Source: Amoebidium appalachense (lineage: Eukaryota > Ichthyosporea). From it: DNA of 64,000 bases. Location: contig CAVNZM010000006.1 in NCBI GenBank assembly GCA_963693365.1, positions 2,976,001-3,040,000 of the forward strand. Direction: 5' to 3'. The position numbers and the translations under genes were made by a program. Position 1 is the stretch's first letter, and each line of letters opens with the position of its first letter. Of this stretch, positions 27,401 to 37,194 are shown in pieces. The notes below the pieces were generated by a model that worked only from the letters and a program-made list of their open reading frames with translations, was not told where the DNA came from and ran no database searches.

Positions 27401-27578
27401 GCAGAACCTGATGCTGCAGCAGCTCAAGCAGCAGAATGCAGCCGGTCTGGGCAACCAGCAGCTGCTGCTGCAGCAACCCCTGCTCCTGCAGCAGGCAAAC
27501 ATGGGTATAAACCCCGGGCAGCTGAACGGGCAGCTGAATATGCAGCCCCCCGGGGGTATGGATGGGAACGGCATGTAG
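8493..27578 (+). CDS. CREBBP/EP300-like: CBP/p300-type histone acetyltransferase (KAT3)
   Basis: A nuclear co-activator that acetylates histones and transcription factors. Twenty-six exons read: 8493-8625, 9517-10427, 10614-10674, 11141-11182, 11631-11671, 11919-12001, 12651-12762, 13124-13223, 13746-14407, 15385-15600, 16093-16344, 16901-17093, 17404-17557, 18610-18769, 19110-19260, 19635-19800, 20152-20209, 20492-20622, 21045-21246, 21605-21833, 21943-22120, 22729-22827, 23408-23563, 24218-24344, 24808-25202, 25479-27578. About 2370 residues; human CBP has about 2440. Domains: TAZ1 about 273-350, KIX about 405-485 (ends [16 protein letters not shown]), bromodomain about 830-936 with the acetyl-lysine Asn in TYNKKNN, RING/PHD about 936-1090, HAT about 1090-1445 ([33 protein letters not shown] with the catalytic-region Tyr), ZZ about 1472-1515, TAZ2 1540-1660, Gln-rich tail from 1672. 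A Glu/Lys-rich autoinhibitory-loop-like segment lies in the HAT. One base is missing in a G run near 21980. The ATG at 8493 is the likely start, but upstream exons cannot be excluded. Confidence 0.92.
8636..8874 (-). repeat. Poly(G)-anchored interspersed repeat, long form, truncated
   Basis: Read on the minus strand it begins at a poly(C/G) tract (8873-8899 on plus) and runs through the same order of blocks as copies at 46101-46440 and 55200-55533: GCGGAACACGGTACGAAGTA, AGGCAAACATTCAAGTATG, GCAGAGCCCATCCTCAGGG, and GCATCAACTGAACTTGG. It stops about ten bases from the donor of the first CBP exon, so it sits at the start of intron 1. The ORF inside (8611-8793, minus) is not a gene. Confidence 0.85.
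12808..12896 (+). repeat. Poly(G)-anchored repeat, short form, plus G tract
   Basis: Contains the blocks ATTACGAAGTACACATACG and GACGGACAACACCATGCAGA followed at once by about 28 G. It lies in the CBP intron directly after the exon ending at 12762. Confidence 0.7.
13342..13740. repeat. Cluster of three poly(G) tracts in a CBP intron
   Basis: G runs at about 13342-13374, 13620-13640 and 13708-13740 with GT-rich DNA between. The last run abuts the CACAG splice acceptor of the large Gln-rich exon starting at 13746, so this acceptor has no pyrimidine tract in the given sequence. Confidence 0.85.
14428..14541. repeat. (GGGT)n, poly(G) and (GT)n block
   Basis: Tandem GGGT units, then about 25 G, then about 16 GT units, just after the donor of the CBP exon ending at 14407. 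The GGGT part has the spacing needed for G-quadruplex formation on the transcribed RNA (inference). Confidence 0.85.
16529..16606. repeat. (CA)n microsatellite
   Basis: About 39 CA units preceded by alternating CG (16512-16528), in the intron before the bromodomain core exon. The alternating purine-pyrimidine run could form Z-DNA (inference). Confidence 0.95.
18308..18382. repeat. (TCAC)n tetranucleotide array
   Basis: About 19 copies of TCAC in the intron between the RING exon (ends 17557) and the next exon at 18610. It gives false THSLTHSL reading frames. Confidence 0.95.
18481..18561. repeat. T(28) run followed by (GTT)n
   Basis: A pure T run of about 28 followed by about 17 GTT units. 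It lies about 50 bp upstream of the acceptor of exon 18610-18769 and may serve as a pyrimidine-rich region (inference). Confidence 0.95.
22128..22237. repeat. T(n)G(43) junction followed by a (GGGAC)n array
   Basis: Directly after the donor of the CBP exon ending at 22120: nine T, about 43 G, then about nine GGGAC/GGAAC pentamers. Confidence 0.9.
22314..22525 (+). repeat. T(n)G(47) junction followed by a diverged poly(G)-anchored repeat
   Basis: A T-rich run meets about 47 G (22339-22385). A diverged copy of the long-form repeat follows: GACACGGCACGAAGTA, CACGATGAGAA, and CAGAGCCCATCCTCATCAGG. The same order of poly(G) then element is seen at 42889 and 46101. Confidence 0.75.
22828..23100. 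repeat. GGGT-rich minisatellite
   Basis: Higher-order repeat of GGTGGGTGGGTG blocks separated by TATGGATGTGCGTGT, which recurs three times at a spacing of about 50-55 bp. It starts right after the donor of the CBP exon ending at 22827. It has strong G-quadruplex potential on the sense strand. Confidence 0.9.
23306..23389. repeat. (GT)n microsatellite
   Basis: About 42 GT units, ending some 18 bp before the acceptor of the CBP exon at 23408. The acceptor region reads GACATGGTGGTGCCCAG and is poor in pyrimidines. Confidence 0.95.
24373..24512. repeat. (GGT)n and two poly(G) tracts
   Basis: (GGT)n leading into about 30 G, then a second run of about 28 G near 24484-24512, inside the CBP intron between the ZZ and TAZ2 exons. 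Confidence 0.9.
25205..25430. repeat. Intronic minisatellite, unit about 50-53 bp
   Basis: Three clear units start with GTAGACATACA near 25279, 25332 and 25382, each continuing GGTGGCTAGCTGATGTG. A more diverged unit precedes them. The array fills most of the short intron between the TAZ2 exon and the Gln-rich last exon. Confidence 0.9.
26603..27330 (+). repeat. CAG/CAA-rich coding repeat (polyglutamine) in the CBP tail
   Basis: Mixed CAG and CAA codons encode several Gln runs separated by Ala, Leu and Met. The mixture of codons and absence of stop codons indicate selection on protein rather than a raw CAG expansion (inference). Antisense ORFs over this stretch (Leu/Cys-rich) are shadows. 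Confidence 0.9.
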
Positions 27579-27867
27579 GAACCCGGTATGTAGTGAGCAG
27601 GTATATACAGTTATATATATATATGATAATCAGCGTAGGTCAAGGCATGCCCAGGCTTTGTAAGCCGGCCGCTGCCTGTTAAAGCGCACGTATGTCGCGA
27701 TTTTATATGTGAGGATATGAATTGTCTATGATGAGCCTCTTGTCAGTGAGTATATCATGTAAGTGCAACCGGCCCATGGGCTCCAAGTATGAATACAAGC
27801 CTCTCAGACTGGTAATGTTTGCTGTGTGTGGTGTACGTGTCTTGCCGCGCGTGTGCTTCGAGACTGT

Positions 27868-28180
27868 CACTATGGGGTGGAAACGGACGTATCCGCCGGT
27901 GGCACAGCATAGCAGGCGTGGCGCGGCTGTCTGTAAGTGGCATAAATTTATATGCATGTTTGTATATTTTTATGATAATCATATTTATAATCATATATAT
28001 ATGCTCTATATTCATAAATATTATATAATTTTCATACACTTACCTCTTTGCAGCGATTTTGGAGTTTGGCGCAGTGGCTCAGATCAATCAAGCCAACCAA
28101 TCAGACAGCAGGAAAGCTTGGTCCGGGGCGGCGGTGCCCATGTCGCCACCGGCGGATACGTCCGTTTCCACCCCATAGTG
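27868..28180. mobile_element. MITE-like element with 36-bp perfect terminal inverted repeats
   Basis: The left end 27868-27903 begins CACTATGGGGTGGAAACGG. The right end 28145-28180 is its exact reverse complement over 36 bases and ends CCCCATAGTG. The 241-bp middle is AT-rich in its left half and has no ORF of note. The size and perfect ends fit a non-autonomous DNA transposon. The CACTA start recalls that superfamily, but I see no clear target duplication, so the class is open. It lies about 290 bp after the CBP stop codon. Confidence 0.75.
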
Positions 28181-28825
28181 GGCTGCTGTGCATCCACACC
28201 GCATCTGACCCTCCTGCCGACATGCCCATGGCAACACAGGGCCGTACATGACATTGACAGGAAACCACCGGCACCCCACTTCCTACGCACTTAACGGGCA
28301 GTGTATATCATATCTGGCAGCTGGTGTACATGTGTGTGACTTCATGAGTGTCACATGGACTGGTGGTGCCCGGTAGCGGTGTCACGTGTCCGGTTGCGTG
28401 TGACATTACACGTGTACGATCGACGGCGCGGAGCGCCGGGGGGGGGGGGGGGAGGGGGGGGGGGGGGGTGGGATTGTGTAGGGGCCTGACTGTGACACAA
28501 TCCATGAGCACACATGCAGAGTAACAGCACGTGTTACAGTACGTTTTACAGTACGCCTGGACCGGTCTGGAGGTCTCTAGATCTTTAGAAATTTGTGGTG
28601 TTCGTGTGGCAACCACAGGTGACATGAAGTGACTCAATTGCACAGTGCGTGACGGTATGAGCAGCTTGGGCCATAGAACAGCTAGAGCAGCCTCATGAAG
28701 GCCCTATGTGATCATGAGTGGTGGTGCACGTGGTACGGTGGTGGCCACAACTACTAAAGGATGACACGGTGTGTGCACGTGTGTGTGTGTGTGTGTGCGT
28801 GTTTTTTTTTATTTTTAAATTTGTT

Positions 28826-28883
<58 letters not shown>

Positions 28884-28888
28884 GAGCT
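28181..28888. other. Intergenic stretch with poly(G) tracts
   Basis: No gene recognised. It holds a G-rich run at about 28439-28469 and a T-rich to G(43) junction at 28801-28880. Confidence 0.6.
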
Positions 28889-29480
28889 GCTGCCGACCAG
28901 TGTCACTTCACAAGAGACTCGTTAACACATCAGCGGCATGCAAAAGCAGTTGTATATATTTGGGATCTACAAGACCCGGCGAATCCACTGCTCATGATAT
29001 GTCAATACATTACATGCAGTGGTTGTCGGTGTGCAATACGTACTTCTTATACCACACCAACCTTCGGCTACCCGGTGTTCTTGTCAGTGTAAGTAGTCAC
29101 GTGTGCTGTGCATGCTACTGCCCCTAGATGCGCATGCCGCCAAGGCATTCATTTTAATGCCTAAGCCCCCTCCCCCCCCATCCTTCCCCCCACCCCCGGC
29201 CCCCCCAAACACACACACGGTTGAGTGTTACTGATTAATCCATGCCCAGTATGAAAATTGACTCAGAAATACGTTGCCCGAAACCAACCAGAACGCCCCA
29301 TGGCGACGGTGGGTTCTCTGCAGGCGAAATCTCTGGACGTAAGAGTAATAATAACGATAGTAATAACAATCATTATAATAATAATTGAAGGAAGAGAAAG
29401 CTAAAAACAACTCGAGCTCCCAACCCGACCAACAACACAGGGTGCCACCTGCCACCACCGGCCCCGTACTGATTATGAGT
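28889..29480. repeat. Diverged repeat block, copy A
   Basis: Two parts have diverged partners further on in the same order. The string around 28959 (TTTGGGATCTACAAGACCC) matches 35249 (TTTAGGGATATACAAGACCC). The string around 29418 (CCCAACCCGACCAACAACAC) matches 36065 (CCCAACCCGACCAACAATAC), both followed by GTGCCACCTG or GTGCTACCTG and preceded by (TAA)n-rich DNA. It probably belongs to the same ancient duplication as the F-box genes. Confidence 0.6.
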
Positions 29481-29768
29481 AATTGGAAACAAAACATAGG
29501 TACTCACTGACTTGAATCTTTATCAAACACAACAATTTGACACAAACCCATGAAACGAGCTCGTAATAGACAAGGGGGGTTTACGCTGTTTACTCGAGGC
29601 AAAGAGAACCAGTCTCAGGTATGGGGGGGGGTTTTGCTCGGAATATCCCCTCAGCGGTATATCATGATCACGTACATAGATGTCGGGTGGTGACTATATA
29701 TCAGGGTTTACTTTCTCTACGAGACACCATAAAGACTACAAGGAGAAATCAATTAGTTGGGGTTCCCC

Positions 29769-29814
<46 letters not shown>

Positions 29815-29836
29815 GGGCTCCCCTCGGGACACTCGG

Positions 29837-29846
29837 TATCAGCTGG

Positions 29847-29899
<53 letters not shown>

Positions 29900-29912
29900 T
29901 GTGTGTGTGTGC
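29837..29912. repeat. (GT)n microsatellite in the LINE 3' region
   Basis: About 35 GT units (one interrupted) between the RT stop codon and the poly(A) tail of the element. Confidence 0.9.
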
Positions 29913-29919
29913 GCGTGCG

Positions 29920-31722
29920 CTATAATTTTGTAGTGATGTGTTTCTCAAGCCAATCAATACATCTAATAAACAGGTCGTAGTTACGCGTGTTTAGTATAAA
30001 ATCAAGGATGTTGTAATTTACAGGTAGGCTATCTTTCTGGGTGTCTGTTGTGAATGTGACGTGTGTGTGTTGCGGTATTATGTGGTCTATCAAACTACAT
30101 TTGGCGATACATGACCGGTTAAACTGGTGTGTGTGTGTGTTGTTTGGGCATGCAAATGATGCCACCTTATACTTATTAGATCTCCACTGTATAGCACGTG
30201 TACAGTAAAAGCGTGGTAATTGATCAATAATACCATCAGCTAGAGAAAGACCAGTTCTACAGGAAGGTAATATGTATTTAGGTGTTATACACTTGCGAGT
30301 GCCATATTTGGCAATATGGTTGAGGCGGTCAGTATATATAAAACGAGACATAAGGCTTAGTTTTTCAAGGTGTATGCTTTCATCGGGTCTAGTGTCGTGT
30401 GGTATCTTTTTCCATTTGTTATATTGCGTGGTTATCTTGTGATTGTGTACATGTTTAATAAGTAAGTGGCAGTCCAAAGTCACACACACACTATTGCGGG
30501 GTTTATTTGTATTTGTGCCCAGGGGAGAAGGGGAGAGAGAGGGGAGGAAAGAGGGGAGAGGTGAGGAGGGGACAGGTCGGATAGAGAAGAGAGGGTGGGA
30601 GGGCAAATACTTCTTTAAGCGGCTTATGTGCTTATTGAATTTCAGCGCGAGATAGGATACTCTAGCAGCTATTGGGACCAGACCATATATCGAGAGCGTT
30701 ACAGGCCCAGGTTTACAACAGTTGTTAGATAGAAAGGAGGCAACTTCTGCTTCAAGGAAATTTGCCAAGGGTTTAAGCGCTCTAGTTCTCTCTTTCTTGA
30801 TCCAAGCGGCGAGAAGGGGTAAACCATATTCACATGCCGGGAAGACAAAAGTGCGAATAAATGTAAGTCTAATAGAAGGATGGAGGGGTGTGTCTTTAAA
30901 AATATTAGCCGAGAAGAAAGCTAACCGCTTACGAGCCAACTCTACCCTCTTTTCGACCATATGGGGAAACATAACACCAACAGAATCAACCGGAACACCA
31001 AGATATTTGTATTCTGGAACTATAGGTACAGGTTTAGATGATAATGTAAATGTGTGTAAATTGTTAGCTATATCAGGTACAAGAACACCACATTTGTCTA
31101 TGTTAAGGATCATAAGGTTTGCCTTGCACCACTCTGACACTACATCGAACAATATTTGCAGGCGTCTAGGGGTACGGGCAAGGAGGGACAGATCATCAGC
31201 ATAGAGAAGTGCAGGCGGAAAGTTATTAATAGGGTCATCGTTTTCGGCGTAAATCTTGACAGCCAAATCATCTATAAATAGGTTAAACAAAAAGGGGCTA
31301 AGCAATGAACCCTGCCAGAGACCTCTAGTACGAGCAAAACCATATGAAAGATGCCCATTAACCACAGCTCTACCATAGGTTTGAGACAAGAGTGCTTCTA
31401 ACAGAACACCAATGCAGTGTGGTACACCCCGTGCAGCAAGCTTTTCCCATAGGAGACCAGGGGAGACAGAATCGTAAGCAGTTTTCCAATCAATAAAGCC
31501 AACATATTGTGCACCAACTTGCATAGAATCGTGCAGTGCCATTATTTGAACATAACATGAATTGTTTTTACGAAAAGCGGATTGGCATGGGTGTATGTGA
31601 AGAATAGATTGAAACCTAGGGTGATGTGCAAATAACCTAAGTAAGCAAGCTTCAAAGAATCTACGAACAACCTGGGTTAGTGTAATGGGGCGAAAGCAGA
31701 AATATTGGTGTAAGTAGTATGA
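29920..31722 (-). CDS. Reverse transcriptase, partial LINE ORF2-like
   Basis: About 600 residues are open. The frame begins inside the RT domain: FRPITLTQVVRRFFEA, then QSAFRKNNS, the FIDWKTAYDSV block with the first catalytic Asp, GLWQGSLLSPFLFNLFIDD, the catalytic LLYADD box, and EYKYLGV. These are RT blocks in their usual order. The C-terminal part holds spaced Cys/His (FACPNN...HQFNRSC...KC) that could be a degenerate nucleic-acid-binding finger. No endonuclease is present, so this copy is dead for autonomous movement unless the 5' part lies elsewhere. The first Met in the open frame codes for MALHDS at 31542. The clade was not determined. Confidence 0.88.
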   Translation of the reverse strand, partial: SYYLHQYFCFRPITLTQVVRRFFEACLLRLFAHHPRFQSILHIHPCQSAFRKNNSCYVQIMALHDSMQVGAQYVGFIDWKTAYDSVSPGLLWEKLAARGVPHCIGVLLEALLSQTYGRAVVNGHLSYGFARTRGLWQGSLLSPFLFNLFIDDLAVKIYAENDDPINNFPPALLYADDLSLLARTPRRLQILFDVVSEWCKANLMILNIDKCGVLVPDIANNLHTFTLSSKPVPIVPEYKYLGVPVDSVGVMFPHMVEKRVELARKRLAFFSANIFKDTPLHPSIRLTFIRTFVFPACEYGLPLLAAWIKKERTRALKPLANFLEAEVASFLSNNCCKPGPVTLSIYGLVPIAARVSYLALKFNKHISRLKKYLPSHPLFSIRPVPSSPLPSFLPSLSPSPLGTNTNKPRNSVCVTLDCHLLIKHVHNHKITTQYNKWKKIPHDTRPDESIHLEKLSLMSRFIYTDRLNHIAKYGTRKCITPKYILPSCRTGLSLADGIIDQLPRFYCTRAIQWRSNKYKVASFACPNNTHTHQFNRSCIAKCSLIDHIIPQHTHVTFTTDTQKDSLPVNYNILDFILNTRNYDLFIRCIDWLEKHITTKL

Positions 31723-32507
31723 TCATACCTATAGGCTCTAGTTATAACAAGTAATACCAGCCTAATGGGTCATGGAATTAGGTAATAGCAGTTATATGAC
31801 TAAAAGCATTTACTGTATTTGATAGAATTAAGTATGATAGCAGTAACATTACCTATATATAAAAGGCAATAGTAATCATTGGCAATGTAGTAATATCACC
31901 TACATTACTAGGTCTCAAACACCCACCGCCACCGCCACTACCCCAGGCCTGCACGTACACCCAAACCTGCCCCGTCCATCTGTGGGGGCACACACAAAGT
32001 GTCAGGCTGGCTAAACATTCCCCAGGCATTTTTGTGACCCTCCCCCCCCCCCCCCCCCCCCCCCCGCCCTGGCCCCATGCATCCCCCCTCCCACCCCCAC
32101 CCCCCTTCCCCCCCTCCCCCCCCTCCCCTTCCCGCCCCAACCTCGACCACCACCACCACCACACACACAAAGGGGAGGTAGGAGAGGAGGACAAGAGAGG
32201 GCAAGGGACTGGAAAAGGGGGCCGGGGCTGGGATGCGGGTAAAACAAGTGCGTCTAAATAGGTGTGTAAGTGAGTAGGCGAGTGAAGGAGTGTGCACGTG
32301 TGTGTGTGTGTGTCTGTGTGTGTGTGTGCGTGTGCGTGTGTGTACATGTGTGTGTGTTCGAGTATGAGTGTGTGAGTGTTATTGGAAGACGGGGGGTGAA
32401 GAGGGGGGGGGGGGGGGGGAGGGGGGAGGGGGGGAGAGGGGGGGAGAGGGAGAGAGAGTGTGTGTGTGCATGTTTTTCCTTTCCTTTTTCTTTCCTCTTC
32501 TTTTCCT

Positions 32508-32519
<12 letters not shown>

Positions 32520-32561
<42 letters not shown>
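32520..32561. repeat. (GT)n to poly(G) junction
   Basis: (TG)n leads into about 39 G, directly downstream (in gene sense) of the F-box pseudogene. Copy B has the matching poly(G) at 37303-37338 in the same place. Confidence 0.9.
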
Positions 32562-32591
32562 GACCCACCATGTTGCTTATTTCACACCAGC

Positions 32592-34567
32592 TCAATCCGA
32601 GCCATCCCCCTCTTCCTCGCTACTACCCTGCAGTTCAACGGTCTCGCATCCTCTCACCGCATTCGTGTCCTTCAGTTGTGGACAAACACGGATCTTAACC
32701 TCTCGTAGGTTTGGAAGCCCACCGGCCGGGACGGGGCCCAGGGAGTGCACACCGTAGCATTTATACATATGCAGAACATTAGCCATATACGCTGAAAGTG
32801 TTGCGCTTTTCAAATGTGGGAGTGGTGGGATGTTGGTTATCGAAACATGGACTGCAACCTTCAAATGCTCAAGACTTCGGCAGTACTCCAACGGCGAAAA
32901 GTCGATAAAACCGTTCTCACTCCCCCTGGGCGATGAAAAACTCAACCTTTTCAGCGCACGGCATACTTCCAAGAACTTTGGGCGGTAAGTGAAGGTGTTT
33001 GAATCTCGCAGGCTAGAGGAGAAATCCACATCTAGCACCAAAGTTTGGAGGTTGGGCGCGCAAGTCCATGAACACGATGAAGTCTCTGTCGTGGATGTCT
33101 ACGTCAGGTGACTGGTAGTAGATTTCAGCCATGTTTTCGTGGGGCTCGCTGTTCTGTGGAAACGCAGGGATTTCGCAATTCCTGAAGCGCCAAGCGGGTC
33201 ATGTTGCGGCAAGCTTCGAATGCCACAAACACAAAACGTGAGCTAAAGTCATATTTGCGGTACTGCCACTCCCACGGAAACCCCACCGCAGGAAAATCCA
33301 GCGAAACACTTTTCAGGGTAGGTGCCAGTGCAGAAATCAAGGACGTAAAAACGAGAAATGAATCTGTGGCGCAAAGATCGGTGTTATTGTCAACATGAAA
33401 ACGGAAGTCTTGTACATTCTTTAGCGACGAGATGTGATTGACCACGGCATCCTTTGTAGTTCGTATGTCTTTGTGTTTTTTCCAAGTCAGAGTAGTCAAT
33501 GCTGAAATACAAATACCACCGGGAACTATCGAGTTAAGTTTCCGGCACGTGCGACTGAGGTTGCAGCGATCATAATAGGAAAGGTGGGAGATGATGCGGT
33601 GGATGAGCTCTGGCGGAAGGAGCAGCAGGGGGGACCCTGTGAGTGTGGTGGCTGGTCAGCAAAACCCACGTTCAGCGTATAGTTAGTTTGGGCCACCATT
33701 GAATGTCAGCTTCGGCCCATGCAATCCCGTGTGTGGGAATTTTCCAAGTAGCTTGCACGCAAGGTATGCGAGCATGTTGGTTGTCTGTGCAGGGAATGGA
33801 AATGCCACAAGTTGCCTCATTCTTTTCCAAACCACAGTCCTAGCTTGTTTCCTTCCCCTTCACTGTGTCCCTTCTTCCATTACTTGCCTCCCCCAAGCCC
33901 TCAAGTCACTATCTGGCTTCCCCCCCCACACCTTCCAAACACAAAGATCAACGCCATCACCACCACCACAACAACAGGCTGCAACTGCCACCAAGGGAGG
34001 CAAAAAAAAACAACAAAAACCAGCAAACAACCTGATTACAGAGGCACAAGGAAGGACACAGCTCCCGCCATCCAACTTCCCATACCAGCTGCACACACAC
34101 TCTGTTACGCAATTCTAACCCAACGTCCTCCATCTTCCCCCTCCCCCTCCCCCCCTTCCCCCCCTCTCCAGCGCCCTTTCCACCAGCCAAATCAGTTCCT
34201 GCCTCACCAGTGCGAAAAGACAATGCAACTAATGCCTTTCAATTATGTGCTCGAGACCAAATAATTCTTTTAATTGAGGGGCAAAATTTAGACACCAATA
34301 CATGAAATATACGTGGAATATATGTGGAATGTACGTGTTGAATATACGTGGAATATACGTGGAATATACGTGGAAGGCAAAAAAGTGAGGCACAGAGTGA
34401 GTAGGAGCTCAAGAGAATAGGAGGGGAACAGGGATTGACCAGGAAAAGGGGAAAGCGTAAAAGAGAGAAGCAGAAAAAAAGAAAAACAAAAATGCCTGGG
34501 CAATACCTTTCTTGCTTGGGTCGACCTCTGCCGGCACCTCCAGCTTCTGTTTCTTTTTCGTTCCCAT
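32592..34567 (-). pseudogene. Broken F-box/leucine-rich repeat gene, paralogue of 37375-39265
   Basis: Exon 1 (34567-34507) begins MGTKKKQK and ends in the same phase as the intact copy. Exon 2 starts at 33636 with an F-box (LLLLPPELIHRIISHL, CRKLNSIVPG). The frame stops at 33125 after about 190 residues because of a shift following NMTRLAL. The rest of the homology continues in another frame (IPAF...SEPHE), shifts again, and resumes as VDFSSSLRDSN...VSITNIPPLPHLKSATLSA. A large part of the LRR region present in the intact copy (between LSACSADV and VHSLGPVPAGG) is missing. It could still yield a short F-box-only protein, but the decay pattern favours a pseudogene. Confidence 0.8.
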
Positions 34568-34820
34568 CCTTACTCTCGTGCACGATGACCCTCCCAACCA
34601 GGCCATTCACACGCTCAGCTGTGTTAATTTCGAGGAAAAAACGTCTACCAACACAATTGTTTTCTAACTTAACTGTATTGCGTAGTTGGTTGATTCTATT
34701 CGTGTACAAAGACCATGTGCATGAATGCTCAGCTGAGTTTAAGTTCAAAATACAAAACTTCGCCCAAAACACTTTGTTCATAAAAGTGCACAAAATGAAG
34801 CCAGCCAGCGCTAGCCGGAG

Positions 34821-34830
34821 CCTTTATATA
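34821..34830 (-). promoter_or_regulatory. Possible TATA box for F-box copy A
   Basis: Minus strand reads TATATAAAGG, about 255 bp upstream of the ATG at 34567. This is a pattern match only. Confidence 0.35.
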
Positions 34831-34900
34831 GCGGGAGGAAGATGTACCAAGATAGAAAACACAAAACGTCATCACTTGAAAAAAACCCGAGCTCAGACCT

Positions 34901-35244
34901 TGTAGCGAGGGAAATAAAAAAAAGAAAAGGAAAGAAAGAAAAAAAAAACGTGCAGGCAGACTGCCTATGCACATAGCCCACCATAATGGGTTCCTCTGCC
35001 TCCACTGGGAAGGAAGGGGAAAGGGAGGGGAAGGGGAGAGGGGAGGAGGGGGAGAGGCAGAGGAGGGGGGGTCACGTGGCATGCATGCATATGGGTGCCG
35101 CGTTAAAGTTTTTACGGGAGGGGGGGGGGGGGGGGGGGGGGGGGTAATGCTATGGGTGCATTTCTTTTTATTGCCCAATTTCTTTTCAGGCAACACAAAA
35201 AAAAAACGTCTTACAAGAACCGATTGCAAATGTAAACCGAAATA
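34901..35244. other. Spacer with A-rich and poly(G) tracts
   Basis: No gene seen. A poly(G) run of about 28 lies at 35117-35144. Confidence 0.6.
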
Positions 35245-35465
35245 GTATTTTAGGGATATACAAGACCCAGAAAATTTAATCCACAGCCTGATTTATCAAT
35301 AAACATACTATGGCATGCGTTGGCTGCCTGTCTACAAAACGTATTTCTCTGACCACACCTACCAACGTTCTTACTTAGTCTAGGTAAATTTAGCTAAATA
35401 ATTTAGTTGTGTGCCCAGGCTACAGCCTCCATCCATGTGGTGAAACTCGGTCTATGCCTATATAA

Positions 35466-35500
<35 letters not shown>

Positions 35501-35729
35501 TACCCAAGGCCCCCCTGACAAAAACAATAATGATAAAAATTAAAAAAAGAAGAAAGAAAGAAATCCAAAGAAAAAGAACATAGCAAAAGAAAAAAGGAGC
35601 CGAAGCAAGTGTCCGTGAGCAGTTAGGGTTAGGCATATGTTGCAGTGTGGGTGCTGGTGTGTGCATACTATTAGACTTTATCCGTGCTACGAATGGCCAT
35701 AAGATTTTGTGTGTGTGTGTGTGTGTGTG

Positions 35730-35807
<78 letters not shown>

Positions 35808-35931
35808 ATGTGTACCACCGTGCGTGCTCGCGCGTGCACGTGCGTCCATGTGCCATATGGGAGCAGTTGTGTGCAGCTAAGGATGTCTTCCGATATATCT
35901 GACAAGCCCGGGTAAAAATCCCCCCCGCTCC

Positions 35932-35968
<37 letters not shown>

Positions 35969-36115
35969 ACAACACACACACAAAAGCAATAATAATAATA
36001 ATAATAAATATGAAAAAAATAATATTAGTGAAGGGAAAGAAAAGAAAAATTTTAAAGACAATTCCCAACCCGACCAACAATACAGAGTGCTACCTGACAC
36101 CACCAGCCCGATATT
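35245..36115. repeat. Diverged repeat block, copy B, with poly(C) and (GT)n
   Basis: Partner of 28889-29480 (matching strings near 35249 and 36065). Between the matches lie a poly(C) tract (35467-35500), (GT)n (35710-35805) and another poly(C) (35933-35968) followed by (AAT)n. None of these simple repeats is shared with copy A, so they arose or expanded after the duplication. Confidence 0.6.
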
Positions 36116-37115
36116 GTTACTGGAGACAATAGTAATATTGGTTTTAGTTTGATATTACCTGTAGGAGAATTAAGTAATAGTAGTAATATCACCTCGAGTA
36201 AAAATTAAAGGTAACCACACTACCATCACCTACAGTAACAGGTCTACGAACACTCTCACCGCCACTCCCCCAGGTCTGCACGTGCATAAGCAGACACCCA
36301 ACACTGCCTAGCACCGAAATATAGCCTGTGTAAACGATATCTGTGGGGGCACACACAAAGTGTCAGGCTGGCTACACACACCCAGGCAATCATACAGAAC
36401 ATCCCCCCCCCCCCCCCCCCCCCCCACAACCCCTCGCCCAGCCCCACGCACCCCCCTCCCCCGTTAGGTGTGGTTGGCAAAATCGACACTAGTGTACTTG
36501 TGCACAAGAATGCTCAAACATTAGCCCCCCCCCCCTCCCCCAGGCACGCACGCAGGCACGCACAACACACACAATGATACCAGGTACTGTACAAGCACAA
36601 ACACACCTTTCTTCTAAAAACGGGAAACAAACAAAACGACACCTGCCCGGGTAGTCTAAGATTCCGCCTTGAAAAAAAAAGTAGTTGTGGTGGCTTCCTC
36701 CAATAAATAAGGTAAAAAGGCACACATGTGTTTATGGGTTGGTGTAACATTTAAAAGGGGGTACGGAAGAGCATTAGGGAGGGTAAGGGAGTGTGGAAGG
36801 GTGGTTGGGAAGCACTGTCAGCCAAAATGGGTTCGAGTTCACCTTGATTCAGTAAGTGTGCAAGTGTGCAAGTGGGTAAATGAGTTAGCGCGCTCGCGCG
36901 CGCAACGTGTGCGCACGTGAGTGAGTGTGGGTGTGAGTTAAAGGGGGAGGGAGGGGGGGGGGGGAGGGGGGGGGGGGGTGAGGAGGGAGGGAAAGTGAGG
37001 GAGAGAAAGAGAGAGATTGTAAATGTGTGTGTGTGTGTGTGTCGGTGCGTGTCCTTTTTGTCTTCGCTTTTTCCTTTCCTTTTTTACCGTGGCGGGGGGC
37101 GTTGCGTCTTGGGGA

Positions 37116-37148
<33 letters not shown>

Positions 37149-37149
<1 letters not shown>

Positions 37150-37150
37150 A

Positions 37151-37194
<44 letters not shown>

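Larger units (their letters stand above)
29771..31722 (-). mobile_element. 5'-truncated non-LTR (LINE-type) retrotransposon
   Basis: On the minus strand an open reverse-transcriptase frame (31722 to 29920) is followed by a short 3' region containing (CA)n and ends in about 40 A (seen as T at 29771-29810 on plus). A reverse transcriptase followed by poly(A), without LTRs, fits a LINE. The upstream endonuclease part is missing: an in-frame TGA lies at 31725-31723. It sits between the two parts of copy A of the segmental duplication. Confidence 0.85.
31780..34600. repeat. Segmental duplication, copy A
   Basis: The block runs from GTAATATCACCTACATTACT near 31891 through CTGTGGGGGCACACACAAAG near 31980, a GT-rich and poly(G) region, the F-box/LRR coding region, and the first exon near 34507-34567. 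Copy B (36130-39270) has the same order with clear sequence similarity but many small changes. Confidence 0.8.

Noticed and set aside
29920-31722. Possible group II intron or retroviral polymerase
   Set aside because: The RT blocks, absence of LTRs, integrase and protease, and the terminal poly(A) fit a LINE better.
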